From Quillaja saponaria (lineage: Eukaryota; Streptophyta; Magnoliopsida; Fabales; Quillajaceae): a stretch of 64,000 bases of DNA. Below, piece after piece: positions 34,136-46,740 of the stretch. Positions within the stretch are counted from its first letter, which is position 1, and the number at the start of each line of letters is the position of its first letter. The notes below the pieces were generated by a model. It was not told where the DNA came from, searched no databases, and worked only from the letters and a program-made list of their open reading frames with translations. The stretch spans positions 8,432,001 to 8,496,000 of the forward strand of contig CM055617.1 in assembly GCA_029379385.1 (NCBI GenBank), in the 5' to 3' direction. The translations under genes were made by a program, and so were the position numbers.

Positions 34136-36899
34136 ATGGACACCAAAATCATTACCATTGACACATACAAGCGTGCAACCAATGATGTTGGATATCCACC
34201 AAGAAATGGAGCCAACTCTGTTCAAAACCCTGTTTCCCAACCCATTTTGGGTGCCAATGACACCACCCTTGGCCGCCACCTTGCTCGTCGTCTTGTTCAA
34301 ATTGGTGTTACTGATGTGTTCTCTGTCCCTGGAGACTTTAACCTTACTCTTCTTGATCATTTGGTTGATGAACCTGCACTTAACCTCATTGGGTGCTGTA
34401 ATGAACTCAATGCTGGCTATGCTGCTGATGGGTATGCCAGGAACCGTGGGGTTGGGGCTTGTGTTTTCACTTTCACTGTTGGTGGCCTTAGCATTCTGAA
34501 TGCTATTGCTGGTGCTTACAGTGAGAATCTTCCAATTATTTGTATTGTTGGGGGTCCGAACTCCAATGATTTTGGGACTAATAGAATTCTCCATCACACC
34601 ATTGGCTTGCCTGATTTCACTCAGGAACTTCGTTGCTTTCAACCTGTCACTTGCCATCAGGTAATTTCTGAAATACAATTCCTAAATTTGAAAGCTTAGC
34701 GAACAAATCCTTTCACTAGTACTAGCTAGCAACAAAATATGTTACATTCATATTGTGACCTTGTGCTTTTATGTGTGAGAGCTGACGTATATTGGATTAG
34801 ATCGGTATTTGAGGCTAAGGGCACATAGCATAGCTCATTGCCCAGGTCATGATACATATAATGTAGATAGTGCTAATTTTGTTGATTTTAACGTATTTAT
34901 GTTGTGATCTACTTTATTAACAGGCTATAGTAAACAATTTGGAAGATGCACATGAAAGGATCGATGCTGCTATTTCAACATGTTTGATTGAAAGCAAGCC
35001 TGTTTATATCAGCATAAGCTGCAACTTGCCTGGCATTCCCCATCCTTCTTTCATAAATGAGCCTGTCCCTTTTTACTTGACTCCTAAGTAAGACAACTTA
35101 ATCTGTCCATTCATAATGAAAATAACTCAATGCGTGTGTAAGTTTTTCATTTTTTTTGTACTTGTGCAGATCATCTAATCAAATGTCATTGGAGATTGCG
35201 GCAGAGGCAACAGCAGAGTTCTTGAATAAGGCAGTGAAATCAGTCATGGTTGGGGGACCAAAATTACGAGTAGCAAAAGCATCTGATGCTTTTGTTGAGC
35301 TAGCAGATGCTTGTGGGTATTCTATAGCAGTCATGCCTTCAGCCAAAGGACATGTCCCTGAACACCATCCTCACTTCATCGGTACTTACTGGGGTGCAGT
35401 CAGCACTTCCTTCTGTGCAGAAATTGTTGAATCATCTTATGCTTATCTATTTGTTGGACCAATTTTTAATGACTATAGTTCAGTAGGATACTCACTTCTG
35501 CTCAAAAAGGAAAAAGCCATTATTGTGCAGCCAGACCGAGTAGTTATTGGAAATGGACTGACATTGGGGTGCATTCGTATGAATGATTTTTTGAAAGCAC
35601 TTGCAAAACGGCTCAAACACAATACAACTGCTTATGGAAATTACAGACTTATATATGTTTCAGATGGACATCCTCGTCAGTGTGAGCCAAAGGAGGCGTT
35701 AAGGGTCAATGTTTTATTCAAACATATACAGAGGATGTTGTCTAGTGACACTGCTGTTATTGCTGAGACAGGGGATTCTTGGTTTAATTGCCAAAAGCTA
35801 AAGCTAACGGGTAAGAAATAACAAATCCTTTCAGTTTTTGGTATTTAAGGAATTCATCAATTTTAGGAACATAATAGGTTGAGCCTACAGCCATCCTCAG
35901 ACCTTGTGCTGAAATGGGTGACTCATGACCACTTGATCATAAATACTCTAATAAAATGTCAAAAAGCTGGTTCAACCCAATAACTTAAGCTCTCTGGGTT
36001 GAGTGGCTTTTTGAGATGATACCAATTCTGTCACTGTGACAAAGTAGTCATGAGTTTGATTATTGTCCGCAACCATTTTAATAATTAAATTCAGCACAAG
36101 GAATATAAGTCAAGACATGTGTATTCTCCATGCTAATAAGTGCAATGAACTTGAGAATGCGAGAATGTAAGATCAAAATCTATTCATGTGATCTCATTGA
36201 CATCTTATAAGTTATTGATTGAACTCTTTCTTTGCAGGTATGAGTTTCAGATGCAGTATGGATCAATTGGTTGGTCAGTTGGTGCCACTCTTGGGTATGC
36301 ACAAGCTGATCCACATAAAAGAGTAATAGCTTGCATTGGTGATGGGAGCTTCCAGGTGACAATCTTATTCTTGTCCAACTATAATTGCACTTTCCAGGTG
36401 ACAATCTTAATTTTGGCCTATGTCAATCATACTACAGGTGACTGCACAGGATGTGTCAACAATGTTGAGGTGTGGGCAAAAGAGCATCATATTTCTTATT
36501 AACAATGGTGGATACACAATAGAAGTTGAGATTCATGATGGGCCTTATAATGTGATCAAAAACTGGAACTACACTGGACTTATTGATGCAATTCACAATG
36601 GTGAAGGCAAGTGTTGGACAGCCAAGGTGAGACATAATAAGAACCTTTATTAATTAAGGATGATTATGTACATTAAAAAGTGCTTCATTTGTTCATTAAT
36701 TTATGCTATACTCTTTGGGGATTTGAAGGTTCATTGTGAAGAAGAGCTTATAGAAGCAATAGAGATGGCAACTGGGAATAAAAAGGACAGCTTGTGCTAC
36801 ATAGAGGTGATTGTACACAAAGATGACACAAGCAAAGAGCTGCTTGAATGGGGATCAAGAGTATCTGCAGCCAACAGCCGTCCACCAAATCATGATTAA
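34136..36899 (+). CDS. PDC: Pyruvate decarboxylase, with a frame conflict at the exon 3/4 junction
   Basis: Thiamine-diphosphate enzyme that converts pyruvate to acetaldehyde in ethanolic fermentation, in the cytosol, usually induced by low oxygen. Six exons: 34136-34660, 34924-35087, 35170-35810, 36238-36355, 36438-36626 and 36729-36899. Visible motifs: the cofactor Glu in [16 protein letters not shown], the His pair in [19 protein letters not shown], and the ThDP/Mg motif from IGDGSFQ to INNGGYTIE. Exon 3 ends QKLKLTG where plant PDCs read QKLKLPEGCG. About ten bases are missing there, leaving one base instead of two for the next codon, so normal splicing puts exons 4-6 out of frame. Restoring ten bases gives 605 residues, the normal length. 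It may be a recent pseudogene, an allele or an assembly error. Confidence 0.88.
36353..36412 (+). repeat. Duplicated 5' splice site in PDC intron 4
   Basis: TCCAGGTGACAATCTTA at the exon 4 border (36352) recurs 42 bases downstream at 36394 with only its first base changed. Both copies present CAG|GTGACA as a donor. Use of the second would add exactly 14 codons in frame (beginning [10 protein letters not shown]) between GDGSFQ and VTAQD, inside the cofactor-binding loop. The intron is only 82 bases from the first donor and 40 from the second. Confidence 0.8.
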
Positions 36900-37678
36900 A
36901 TTTGCAAAACGTTTACATGAGAGTTATTGATCATATGATGATTTGAATATTTGAATTAATAAGCTATGCATGTTATGATACTTTTCATTTAACAAATTCT
37001 ATAATTGAAATTTTAAGATTTGGTTCTTTTAAGTTTCCTTCTTGTTTTTGTTTTTATTTTTTCTTCCCCTCAGTATTCAGTAAGTGATTATTTATTGAAA
37101 GAAGAAACTTGCTTGCTTATCAGAAAAAAACGAATGAAAGGAAGAAGATTGCCTACCAAAAAACTTGGGTGCTATATGACATAGTTTGAGCAATTTATAG
37201 ATCAATTAAATTAATTAGGTAAAAGTTATTAAAATCCACTCTCAATGCATAAATTTAGATACTGTCAGTAAATACAATTATAATATGTGAATTCAATTTA
37301 TTAAAATATGATTGATGTTAGTTACACGTATCACTCTCTTATTTTTAATTACTAATCTCAATTTATTTAGAAAACCCGTGCTAGCTTAACTCATTTTTTA
37401 CTTCTTTTATCTTGACAAAAAATAATAATAATTGGAGGAGAAAATTTTGCTGCATGCCCCATGCCGTAATATAATTAACCTGCATTTTATGCATGGTTGT
37501 AAAATAAGAGACAAGTGCAAAGACTTAAAAATAAAATGGAGGTATTGAGTAAGGTGCCAATGGTACATATTTTTTAATCTCGTCATTGAGGATTATTATT
37601 TTTTAATAATTGAATTAATATTTGTATTTTTTTAACGCAATAATGTTTATTCTTTCATTATCTCAAAAAAAATAAAAT
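36900..37678. other. Intergenic region downstream of PDC
   Basis: The first ~150 bases are probably PDC 3' UTR. No gene seen beyond it. Confidence 0.6.
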
Positions 37679-38432
37679 TTAATTACATTTTAGTCTCATG
37701 ACCTATCACATGTTTTGTAATAATCCTCATAAACTATCTAATTAGGCACATAACTCCCTTATTTGAGTTATATTTAGCAAATAACCACCACTCATTTAAA
37801 TTAGCCATTAAATCTAACAAATTAACATAAAAAAGACTAAATTACCCTCATTATAAGTTTTTGTTTTATTTTATTTTTTTATTTATGTTTTCTCCTTTGT
37901 ACATATTTTTCTTTTCATTTTCTATGAAACTAATCTCTTTATATTGATTAAATTTTAGCATACATGAATAATATTTGAATCATTCATTTTTTTTTCTTGT
38001 CAGAATATTTAAATTATTAATGAAATTACCAATATTATTTTTCTCATTTATAGAAATTATAAAAGTTGTTGTGTCAATTTGCGTTTTAATGATAATATTT
38101 TCATCAAAATATTTTTATATTATTGTTGTATTACATATTAAAGAACATACTAAAATTGAATAAATATAGAGATTTTAATTACAAGAAGACAAATAAAATA
38201 AAATAAGAGATAGAAAATGAAAGACATAAAAAAAAAAATTAATAAAATAAACAAACTTATAATGAAGATAATTTAGATTTTTATAAGTCAATTTGTTAGA
38301 TTTAATAGTTAATTTAGATGAGTTGTGGTTATTTACTAATTATGACTAAAATAAGAGGGTTATGTGTCTAATTCAATAGTTTATAAAGATTATTACAAAA
38401 CATATGATAATTCATAAGGTAAAGTATAATTA
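37679..38432. mobile_element. Foldback/MITE element with very long terminal inverted repeats
   Basis: The left arm (from about 37679) and the reverse complement of the right arm (back from about 38432) match over at least 190 bases with scattered differences. Shared blocks are ATGTTTTGTAATAATC, AGTAAATAACCAC-like, ATTAAATCTAACAAATT and TTCATTATAAGTTT. Weaker complementarity continues inward, so the arms may exceed 250 bases of a ~754-bp element. The core is AT-rich and has no transposase. Long arms of this kind are typical of Mutator-like MITEs, but the target-site duplication is not clear. Confidence 0.75.
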
Positions 38433-38845
38433 ACTCCAAATATATATATATATATATCAACTAATTCTCCAAGTTTGACTAAGAACAATTTTTTTTTTTC
38501 TTTTTTTTTTTTTCACGTTTTTGAATTCTAAAAGAAAATAATTTCTCAACGACTAAAAAAAATGATATAATCTGACCCAAATTGTAGTTAGGTCTTAATT
38601 AAATGCAAAATCACGGGAAGCCCGGATCTTGCTTACATTGCATTAATCAGTGGTTTACTTTTCCTTTCACTCTTTAAGTATTTCAAAGTGTTAGACAAAC
38701 TATAAGAAAAAAATTGAGGTACATTGTTGAAGTCATAAATCACACTTTCTTAGAGGAAAGCGGTAAGAGGTAGACGTTAATTTACTAGTGTTGTTCATTG
38801 ACCACTGGTAGATCTAGAGATCAAGGCTGAAGGAAAATTAAGAAT

Positions 38846-41800
38846 ATGGAGACTGATCATGATTCTTGTCATGAACATCCTTTGTTTCTCTCTGATGAGC
38901 TTCATGAAGAAAGCTGTTCCAATTGCATGAATACCATCAAAGATGAACAAGCTTTTGTTTGTCATGACTGCATGTATTACCTGCACAAATCTTGTTTCGG
39001 TGAACCGCTGGTAATCAAACACTTTTATCATCCTCACCCTCTTGCTCATATAAATAGAACAGCATTCTGGTGTGGATCTTGCCATAAATTCTTTGAGTTT
39101 CATCAGTGCTTGTACTGTGAATTGTGTGACTTTACCATGGATGTCCGTTGTGCTCTATTGCTTAACAATATTGAATCAGAAGATCAAAGTGATGCTCATG
39201 ATAAGAATATCGATGTTATTCAACATTTCTCACATCAACATCCATTGAAATCCATCCAGATTACTGATCCAGATGCTGAAGTTACTTGTTTTGTATGTTG
39301 CACAATTTGCCTGCAGGAGCAGTCACTCTACGGTTGCATCTCATGTGAATGTTCAGCACACGAATCATGTGCTCGTTTACCGACTGAGATGGCGCATCCT
39401 TTTCATCCACCCCACTTGCTTTCTCTGCTTCCTCGTTATCATCTTTTTCTCTGCAGTTGTTGTTTTAGTTTAGAATATACATTCCACTTCCATTGTAATG
39501 ATTGCAGCTTCCACATCTGTCTTGAATGCTCTTCCCAAAAACCAAAAATTGAGGTTCCCTTGACGATCAACCTCCCTTGTCATCCTCAGTGCTCTCTCAA
39601 TTTGAGAAAACCTAGCATATTTTGGTGCGAGTCTTGCTGCAAATGTATCCAGAACGATTGGTCTTTCTCCTGTGAAGCCTGTGACTTTCACATGGACATT
39701 TTTTGTGCAGTAACACCTGGCCATCAAAAGGTTATCCACAACATTCAACATTCTGAACATGAACATCCATTAAGACTTACTGAGAAGAGTGATAACTCAG
39801 GTATTAACATAGATGTTAATTGTTTTCTATGCCAAGAACGGTGCCTACAACAAGGGCAGCCATTCTATAGTTGCATCCGATGTGATTGTTTTGCGCACAA
39901 ATCTTGTGCTGAGTTGCCTGCAAAGATTCAGCACTCATTTCATCCAGGCCACCAGCTCACCCTGGATGCTGACGAGAACGAAAAATTTCACTGCAATTCT
40001 TGTCTTCGTTCAGGTACACATGCATTCCGCTTCCAATGCAAAGAATGCAGCTTCAACTTGTGTATAAAATGCTCTTTTCTGAAACCAAAAATAAGGTACG
40101 AAAGTCATCATCACTTAGCTATGTTTCATAGAAAGATTTGACAAGAGTCTCAGGTGTGACGCATGTGAAACCTTCACCAAAGCTTATAATCTTCTGGATG
40201 ATGACTATATAGCTACTCAACATTGTGTTTTTCGCTGTGTGCAATGTGATTTCAATCTTCATCTTCTTTGTGGTCCATTACCATGTAAAATTGAACATGA
40301 AGATCACGGGCATCCGCTCACATATATGGATACAGTTGTGGAAGACGATTCAGGTGACTATTATTGTAGTCTTTGTCAAGAAGAAAGAGACCCAAGAAGC
40401 CAAGTTTATTATTGTGCAGATTGCAAATATATAGCAGACCTAACTTGTGTTATTTTTGAGGTACAACAGATAAATCTTATCTCCTTTCACTTACCTATCA
40501 TGCTTTATTTAAGTATCTCTTTCCTTTTTTCTTTTGTTGGAGGGAGTGCGTGTTCATGAATTCACCGAGGGACACAGGACCGGGAAGCTAAACACACTAA
40601 GGGATACAGAACTTCAGGGGAAAGCTAAATTCAAACTTCCACGTAAATAATTTGATCTTGACTATGACAGTTACAAAATCAAACTTAGGATATTTATAGG
40701 ACTTTTTTGGTGCAACCCTAGAAGCATAGGTATGCATCTACAGCGGGACATGAATTACAATTTGAGACTCAGACATCTTAATGAACATCAAAGGCACTAA
40801 TTAAAAATAAGAGACAAGTCAGATTCAGGTTAAACAACCAATAAAGCATGTTTCAGTAAAACACCTATATCTTCCTTTTGAGAATTCCCAATCTTTAGCC
40901 AATAGTTCCATTGAAAATTAGAAGACTTCTAAACATTTCTAACAATATATGATTTGTATTCTATGGACTCTTCAATCAGTATAGTTCTGCCTTAGAAATA
41001 GACCAAAAACAGAGCATGTTACAGCTTCCCTCCTCTCATTTCATGATAAAATCCCGTGTCAGTATGTATATGACAAAATAAAAATGAATACAACATCCTA
41101 ATTGAGCACATAATTTGTGGTCACATAGTGTGGCTAGCCACATAGTTTTGGGGAAGAATGTTTTAGGAGTCTATGTACATCTTACATTCTGTGCCCGAGG
41201 TATATAAAGATTGTCGATCACTTAAAAAACTTGATTATTGACTACATTTACTAAAGTTTAAAATAAGCATGTATGCTCCACCAAATGAACTAACCTCTAC
41301 ATTTCTATAATCTCAATTTGACACTGCTATATTCAGGTTTTGAATATATTAAGGGGAGACTGTAAAGATGTGCACTTTAGAGCTCTTGGTGAACCAGAAA
41401 TAATGGTGCAAGACAGTGCAGCAACTAGTAATGCAAAAGCAGAAGTGCAGATCAAGGCATTAGATTCTTTGACCTTGAGGGGTATAATGAATACTTTATC
41501 CGAAGAAGATGAAAAAAGATTGAAAGAATTTCTTGCACATCCACGTGAAGTTCCGCATGAACTTGGCATGAGTGATGAAATATCACCATATACAGAGAAG
41601 AACTTCAACCAGCTAAAAGAAAGGCTTTTTCCCGGCAATTTAGTTCAAGAGAAGCGGATAACACCATATGAACTTCAACAGAAGGTTGTGATTGTTGAGG
41701 GTTATATGATCCCTTGGAATTTAGCCCCCATTTTAAAGGACTTGTTTTCCAAATACGGGGATATCAGTAATGAATCAAAATTAAGTTCAGTTTTGAAGGG

Positions 41801-42203
41801 AATAGGCTTTTTCTACTTATGTAGGGTTATTAGAAGTATGTTGGCAACTAGAGTCACTTATGCTACTGAAGATTTACTCGGTCACTGGTTCTATGTTCTC
41901 AATGTTGTGCAACGCATGGGTTTCAAAGTCGATTTTGCTATGGATCGTCTAAAGAGAGTTACTCAGGCTTACTTTGGTTTTCAAGCTTCAAGACGTGATA
42001 ATGACATACTTTGCTTCATAGATGAAAGAAAGAAAAGTTTGTCCAGAGAATTGGACGAACTTAAAGAAAAATTAGAACATTTTGAGAAACATTATCAGCA
42101 GCATGACACATATCTGAGATCCACAAAATCAAGTTTTATCAAGGAATGCTTGAAGGATGCTTCTAAGTTGGATTGGAAGTTTGTAGGTGAAACTCTATTG
42201 TAA
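38846..42203 (+). CDS. DC1 (C1-like) zinc-finger protein with helical C-terminal domain, frameshifted
   Basis: Exon 1 (38846-40460) encodes about nine DC1 modules, each a His-Pro-Leu start followed by CxxC, CxxC and HxxC zinc ligands (for example FWCGSCHKFF, YGCISCECSAHESC). Exon 2 (41337-42203) encodes 288 residues with no zinc ligands: a WNLAPILKDLFSKYGDIS stretch, a helical region with GFKVDFAMDRL, and a charged, probably coiled-coil tail ending VGETLL. Both exons join in phase at GAG|GTACAA...ATTCAG|GTTTTG. An extra base near 40114-40122 breaks exon 1: the frame stops at 40139-40141, but the neighbouring frame continues (CFIERFDKSLRCDACE) exactly as in the paralogue at 44379. Without that base the protein is ~826 residues. 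DC1 proteins are plant-specific, and some act in defence or hormone responses; the role here is unknown. Confidence 0.8.
40461..41336 (+). other. Expanded intron of the first DC1 gene
   Basis: This intron is 876 bases, while its counterpart in the paralogue (45693-45834) is 142 bases. The extra ~730 bases start near TTGTTGGAGGGAGTGCG (about 40534). They have higher GC than intergenic DNA here and no coding frame. An inserted element or solo LTR is possible, but I could not define its ends. Confidence 0.5.
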
Positions 42204-44378
42204 TGCTTGCCATTGTTTACACCCATACCTTTTACTAGTTGTTCAATGGAGGAGTCAATTGTGATAATGAATTCGCCAAAGATTACAGAATTCATGTTAT
42301 TACTTAATGGAAAACAAGTGAAAATGTTAGCAAATATTATTATTCTTCTTATAAATGTAATAGTAAGAAAATAAGTGATGTCATTTCAAATTGGATGAAA
42401 TCAAAACCAAGTGCTCAAAACATGGCAATCACATTTTCATGGCAGTTGTTAATGAAATTGTAATGGAAAGCTTATTCATGTTCAAGCCCTTCACTGAATT
42501 TAAAAGCTTATTCATATTCAATTGTTTCTCATCTTCATGCAATTTGATTTTCTTTCTAAACTTTTCAGGGAAAACAATGAAAAACAGAGCAACAGTTTAT
42601 CTTACAAGGGTAAACAGCCAAAATCTATTCACCAAAACCTAAACTAAAATACAAGCTTGTATAGGTTGAGATTGACTCAAAATCATAGTTCGAATTAGAG
42701 ATAATGTCCAAAAATAGCCAAAACCTATTCACCAATAAAATCTCCAACAGCAAATGGTACATCTACTATTCATGACAAAAGTTTGAAGAGTAACACTTGC
42801 CCAAGCTGTAAATTGAACGAAAGAGTCCTGGGGAAAGCCATTTCCTCTGTCCATTGGGTTTCTCCCTTAAAATCTAGACCTAAAATAGGTCTTCTTGCCA
42901 TACAGTTAGACATGGGATATGTAGTATATAGAAGGGCCTGCCTGGAACACCAAAATTATAGACACCTTGCATTGGAATGAGAATAAGAGCAAATGGTGGC
43001 ATTTGTGGATATCACTTTTCTTTGTTCTTTTTGGTTTAATGGGCTTGGTGATTAAGGAATTTATAAAATAATTAGACTCTATGATATCTTCTAAGATTCA
43101 AAATTAAGAAGTAAAAACATATTGAAGTTTTACCATCAACCTAACCTTGGTATTGACTATCATTTTTGCTTACCTAAAGTATCAACTATCAAGCAAATTG
43201 CATTTTTGTCTCTTATTGTTTCAATTTGATTAGTCTCTATAGTTTCTTTGAAGTACCATAGTTCCTCTGAATTTATCATAATAAATATAGTTTACCCAAA
43301 AATACTAGATTTTTATTTATTTAAATGTTAAATAATATATGGGTTACTTACGAATATTTTGATTAATTTATTTTCTTGGTTTAATCAAAGGTCCATGTAA
43401 GACTAGAAAATCTACTAAAATTTTACTCTTCATGACTTCTCTAATATCACTTTAATAATACAAAGGAAGTATTTAAATTTCTCACTCTTTGAAAAAGAAA
43501 GCACAGATTTATAAATTTTTACAATACATGGTTACAAGAAATGAAGCACATTTTACAGACGTGAGAGTCAAGTAAAAAGATAATATATGAAATAGGTGTC
43601 CGAATGACAAGATTATGCAAAAGTTGAAAACTTGTAATTGAATTGATGAGGATAAGAAAATTCGAACACATGAAGCAATGGCGAGCACATCTTTTTGACT
43701 AGCTACGCTAACCCCTCAAGGTAAAGACAAGAGTTTTTTTTAATTGATGAAAGAGGGACAAGCTCAAGCAACAATCAAAATTAAATCATATTAGAACTTA
43801 GATATTAAAACTTATTTTTCTTAATTAATAATAGGTAAATGAGCTATACAACAATTTATCTTCTCCTGTCCAAAACTGTTTATCCATTAAAACTTAGATA
43901 TTCGAATTCATTTTTTTTACTTCAATCACACATTACAATATTTATCCATTAAGCTAAGAGTAGTCAGCAATTTGGTATCCAAATTCAATCCATCCTCCAT
44001 AATTACAATTTACTTTTAACTTCATGACATGAAATTCCTTTTGATGATCTGAGCAAAGTATAGCACCAAAATTATTATTTTACATTATTGTAACCACTTC
44101 TGACTAGAATATATATAAATATTTTTGGTAGAAGACTTCTGACTATAATATTAATAACAACAAACAACTGTATTTTCGAATAGACTATTAGCAGCTGACT
44201 TTTTAGTCTTTTTAAAATTTTGTAAATGCTACCAAAACATAAAGAACATATTGAATAACTATTTGAGTATTATTATTTTTTAATCTCAATTTAGTAGATA
44301 TAAGCAAAAACCAATAAATTAGGAATCACACAGCGCGAGAGTTGGAAAGAAGAACAGATAGCAGATTTCATCATTAAC
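42204..44378. other. Intergenic region between the two DC1 genes
   Basis: Probable 3' UTR to about 42350, then AT-rich DNA. The stretch 42780-42990 is less AT-rich and could be a fragment of some gene, but no motif is recognisable on either strand. Confidence 0.55.
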
Positions 44379-46740
44379 ATGGAGAGTACGGATGCATCTT
44401 CTGCAGAGGAGGAACACAATGTTTTACACTTCAGACATCAGCATCCATTAAGGTTTATAGAGAAAAATGATCATCGTCTTGGATCACTTTATTGTTTTAT
44501 ATGCCAAGAACAGTGCCTGCCGGAACAACCAACCTATGGTTGCCTCCCTTGTCATTGTTTTCTACATAAATCATGTACTCAATTGCCAAGAGTGCAGGTA
44601 CAACACCCTTTACATCTACATGGCCTTTTCTCACTAATGCCTTGTGGCTATGGCTTTTACTGCTATCATTGTAGTGTTTTTTCTTATTCTCTCCATTTTC
44701 GATGTGGAAAATGTGACTTCAACTTGTGTATAAAGTGCTTTTCTCTAAAACCATATAGATCCGGTGCAGATGTCCTGCCACTGGACATCAAACATCCTTA
44801 CAGTCCTGAAAGACCTCTTATTCTTCAAAAGGAAATGGACTTTTGGTGTGATTCTTGTCACAAATCTTTTACAAATGATTGGTGCTTCTTCTCTGACGAG
44901 TGTCAAATGGACATTCATTGTGCTCTAATGCCTGCTATTGAATCAGAAGAAGGTCAAGATCAAGGTGAACATTTGATCAATCATTTCAGGCATCAGCATC
45001 CTTTAAGATCAATTGAGATTAAGAATGACAGTAAATTTCTATATTTAGATTGTTACATATGTGGAGGATATTGCTCAGAGATCGGTCAACCAATGTATGG
45101 TTGTGTTGCTTGCAAAAGTTTCACACACAAATCATGTACTCAGCTGCCTAGGCAAATAAAGCATCCATTTCATCCACCTCATCCTCTAATTCTTGATAGT
45201 CGTAAGTATGAAAGTTTCCGTTGCAATGCATGTGTTTTCTCTGGTACTTGCTTATTCCGCTTCTTTTGTAAACACTGCAACTTCAACTTGTGTATAAAAT
45301 GTTATACCATGAAGCCAACAATTAAGTATAAAAGTCACCGTCACCAACTTTGCTTCATGGAAAGAATATTGGAAGAAACTCTGAAATGTGACTACTGTGG
45401 GAACATTATCAAAACTTACAATCAAGGGGATGATGGAAGCATAGCTCCTCAAAATCGTGCATTTCGTTGTGTGCAATGTGATTTCACTCTCCATTTTCCA
45501 TGTGGTCCATTACCTTGTACAATTGAACATGAAGACCATGGACATGCTCTCACATATATGGATTCAGTTGTGGAAGATAATACAGGAGACTATTACTGCG
45601 GTCTTTGTCAGGAAGAAAGAGATCCAAGAGACCAAGTTTACTATTGTGCAAATTGCAATTATATCGCTGACTTAGGTTGTGTTATCTCTGAGGTATGTTC
45701 ATATTCATCATAATTAATTCATAATATGGTTCTAGTGAAATTTGTTTTAGAAGCAAAAGAAAAGGAAAAACTCTGCATTTGTTTAGGAGACCAATGGCAG
45801 TACGATAAATTATTTTCTGGTTTGTAATTATCAGGTTTTGCATATAATAGAAGGAGACTGTAGAACTGTGGAGTTTAGAGCTGCTGGTGAACCAATGACA
45901 TTAGTTCAACTTATTGAGAAAAAGAGTACAACAATCACAAGTGAGAAAACAGAAGTTCAGATTGACGAGGCATCAGAGTTGATCACCTTAAAAGATATTA
46001 TAGAAACTTTATCTGTCAAGGATCAAACAGAACTCAGACTTCTTCTTGCACCTGGATTGCAATCCATCTGGGACAATATGGTCCGGCAGCAAGAACAGAA
46101 TTATACCATTAATGAAAATTCTATAAATGCTGAGAAGAATCTCAAACAGATAACAGAAAGGCTTTGTTCTGGCATTTTAGATGAACAACTCCCTACCAAG
46201 TCAAGCGAGTTACTTCATCAGGAGGTTGATGCTTACATGATCACTTGGAATTTGGCTCCCATTGTGAAAGACTTGCTTTTGGAATACCATGATATTTCAA
46301 GATATACTAACAAGAGCTTCATTGAGCTAATAGAAAGGCTTTGCTCTGGCAATTTAGATGAGCAGCTTCCCATAAAATTAAGTGAACTTCAGCAGGACGT
46401 TGTGGAAGTTGGTGGTTACTTGATCACTTGGAATCTGGCTCCCACTTTAAAGAGCTTGCTTGACAAATACGGTGATATTAGTAGTGAATCAAAATTGAGT
46501 ACCAAACTAAAGGGAATTGTTTACTTCTACTTATGTTGGGCTATAAATAGTATGTGCAGAACTAGATTCAATTTCGTCACTGAAAATTTGTTCCTGCATT
46601 GGTTCTATATTATATATGCCGTGAAGTGCAATGGTTTCAAAGTGGACTTTGCTATTGATCGTCTTAACAGAGTCATTCGAGCTTACTTTGGTCGTCAAAC
46701 AATGAGACGCGATAATGAAATTCTATCCTTCTTGGACTAA
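44379..46740 (+). CDS. DC1 (C1-like) zinc-finger protein with duplicated helical C-terminal unit, 3'-truncated
   Basis: Paralogue of the gene at 38846. Exon 1 (44379-45692, 438 codons) has about seven DC1 modules, such as YGCLPCHCFLHKSC and FWCDSCHKSF; one HxxC-type motif is degraded (FFSDECQMDIHC). Exon 2 (45835-46740) joins in phase. Its C-terminal region contains a repeated unit: IERLCSGNLDEQLPIK-like and ITWNLAP..K.LL..Y.DIS segments occur twice in tandem (about 46135-46300 and 46306-46485), against once in the paralogue. The frame stops at TAA 46738-46740. Just beyond, a shifted frame (46741-46918) encodes the missing coiled-coil tail (SLFQKLKELEANLQNYEELY ... VADSLL). A G-to-T change plus one extra base near 46738-46746 explains it. 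The predicted product is ~739 residues. Confidence 0.82.

Noticed and set aside
37975..38163. Hydrophobic 62-residue open frame at 37975
   Set aside because: It lies in the AT-rich core of the foldback element and is explained by T-rich codons.
42391..42980. Short plus-strand open frames downstream of the first DC1 gene
   Set aside because: No start context, motif or homology to DC1; probably chance.
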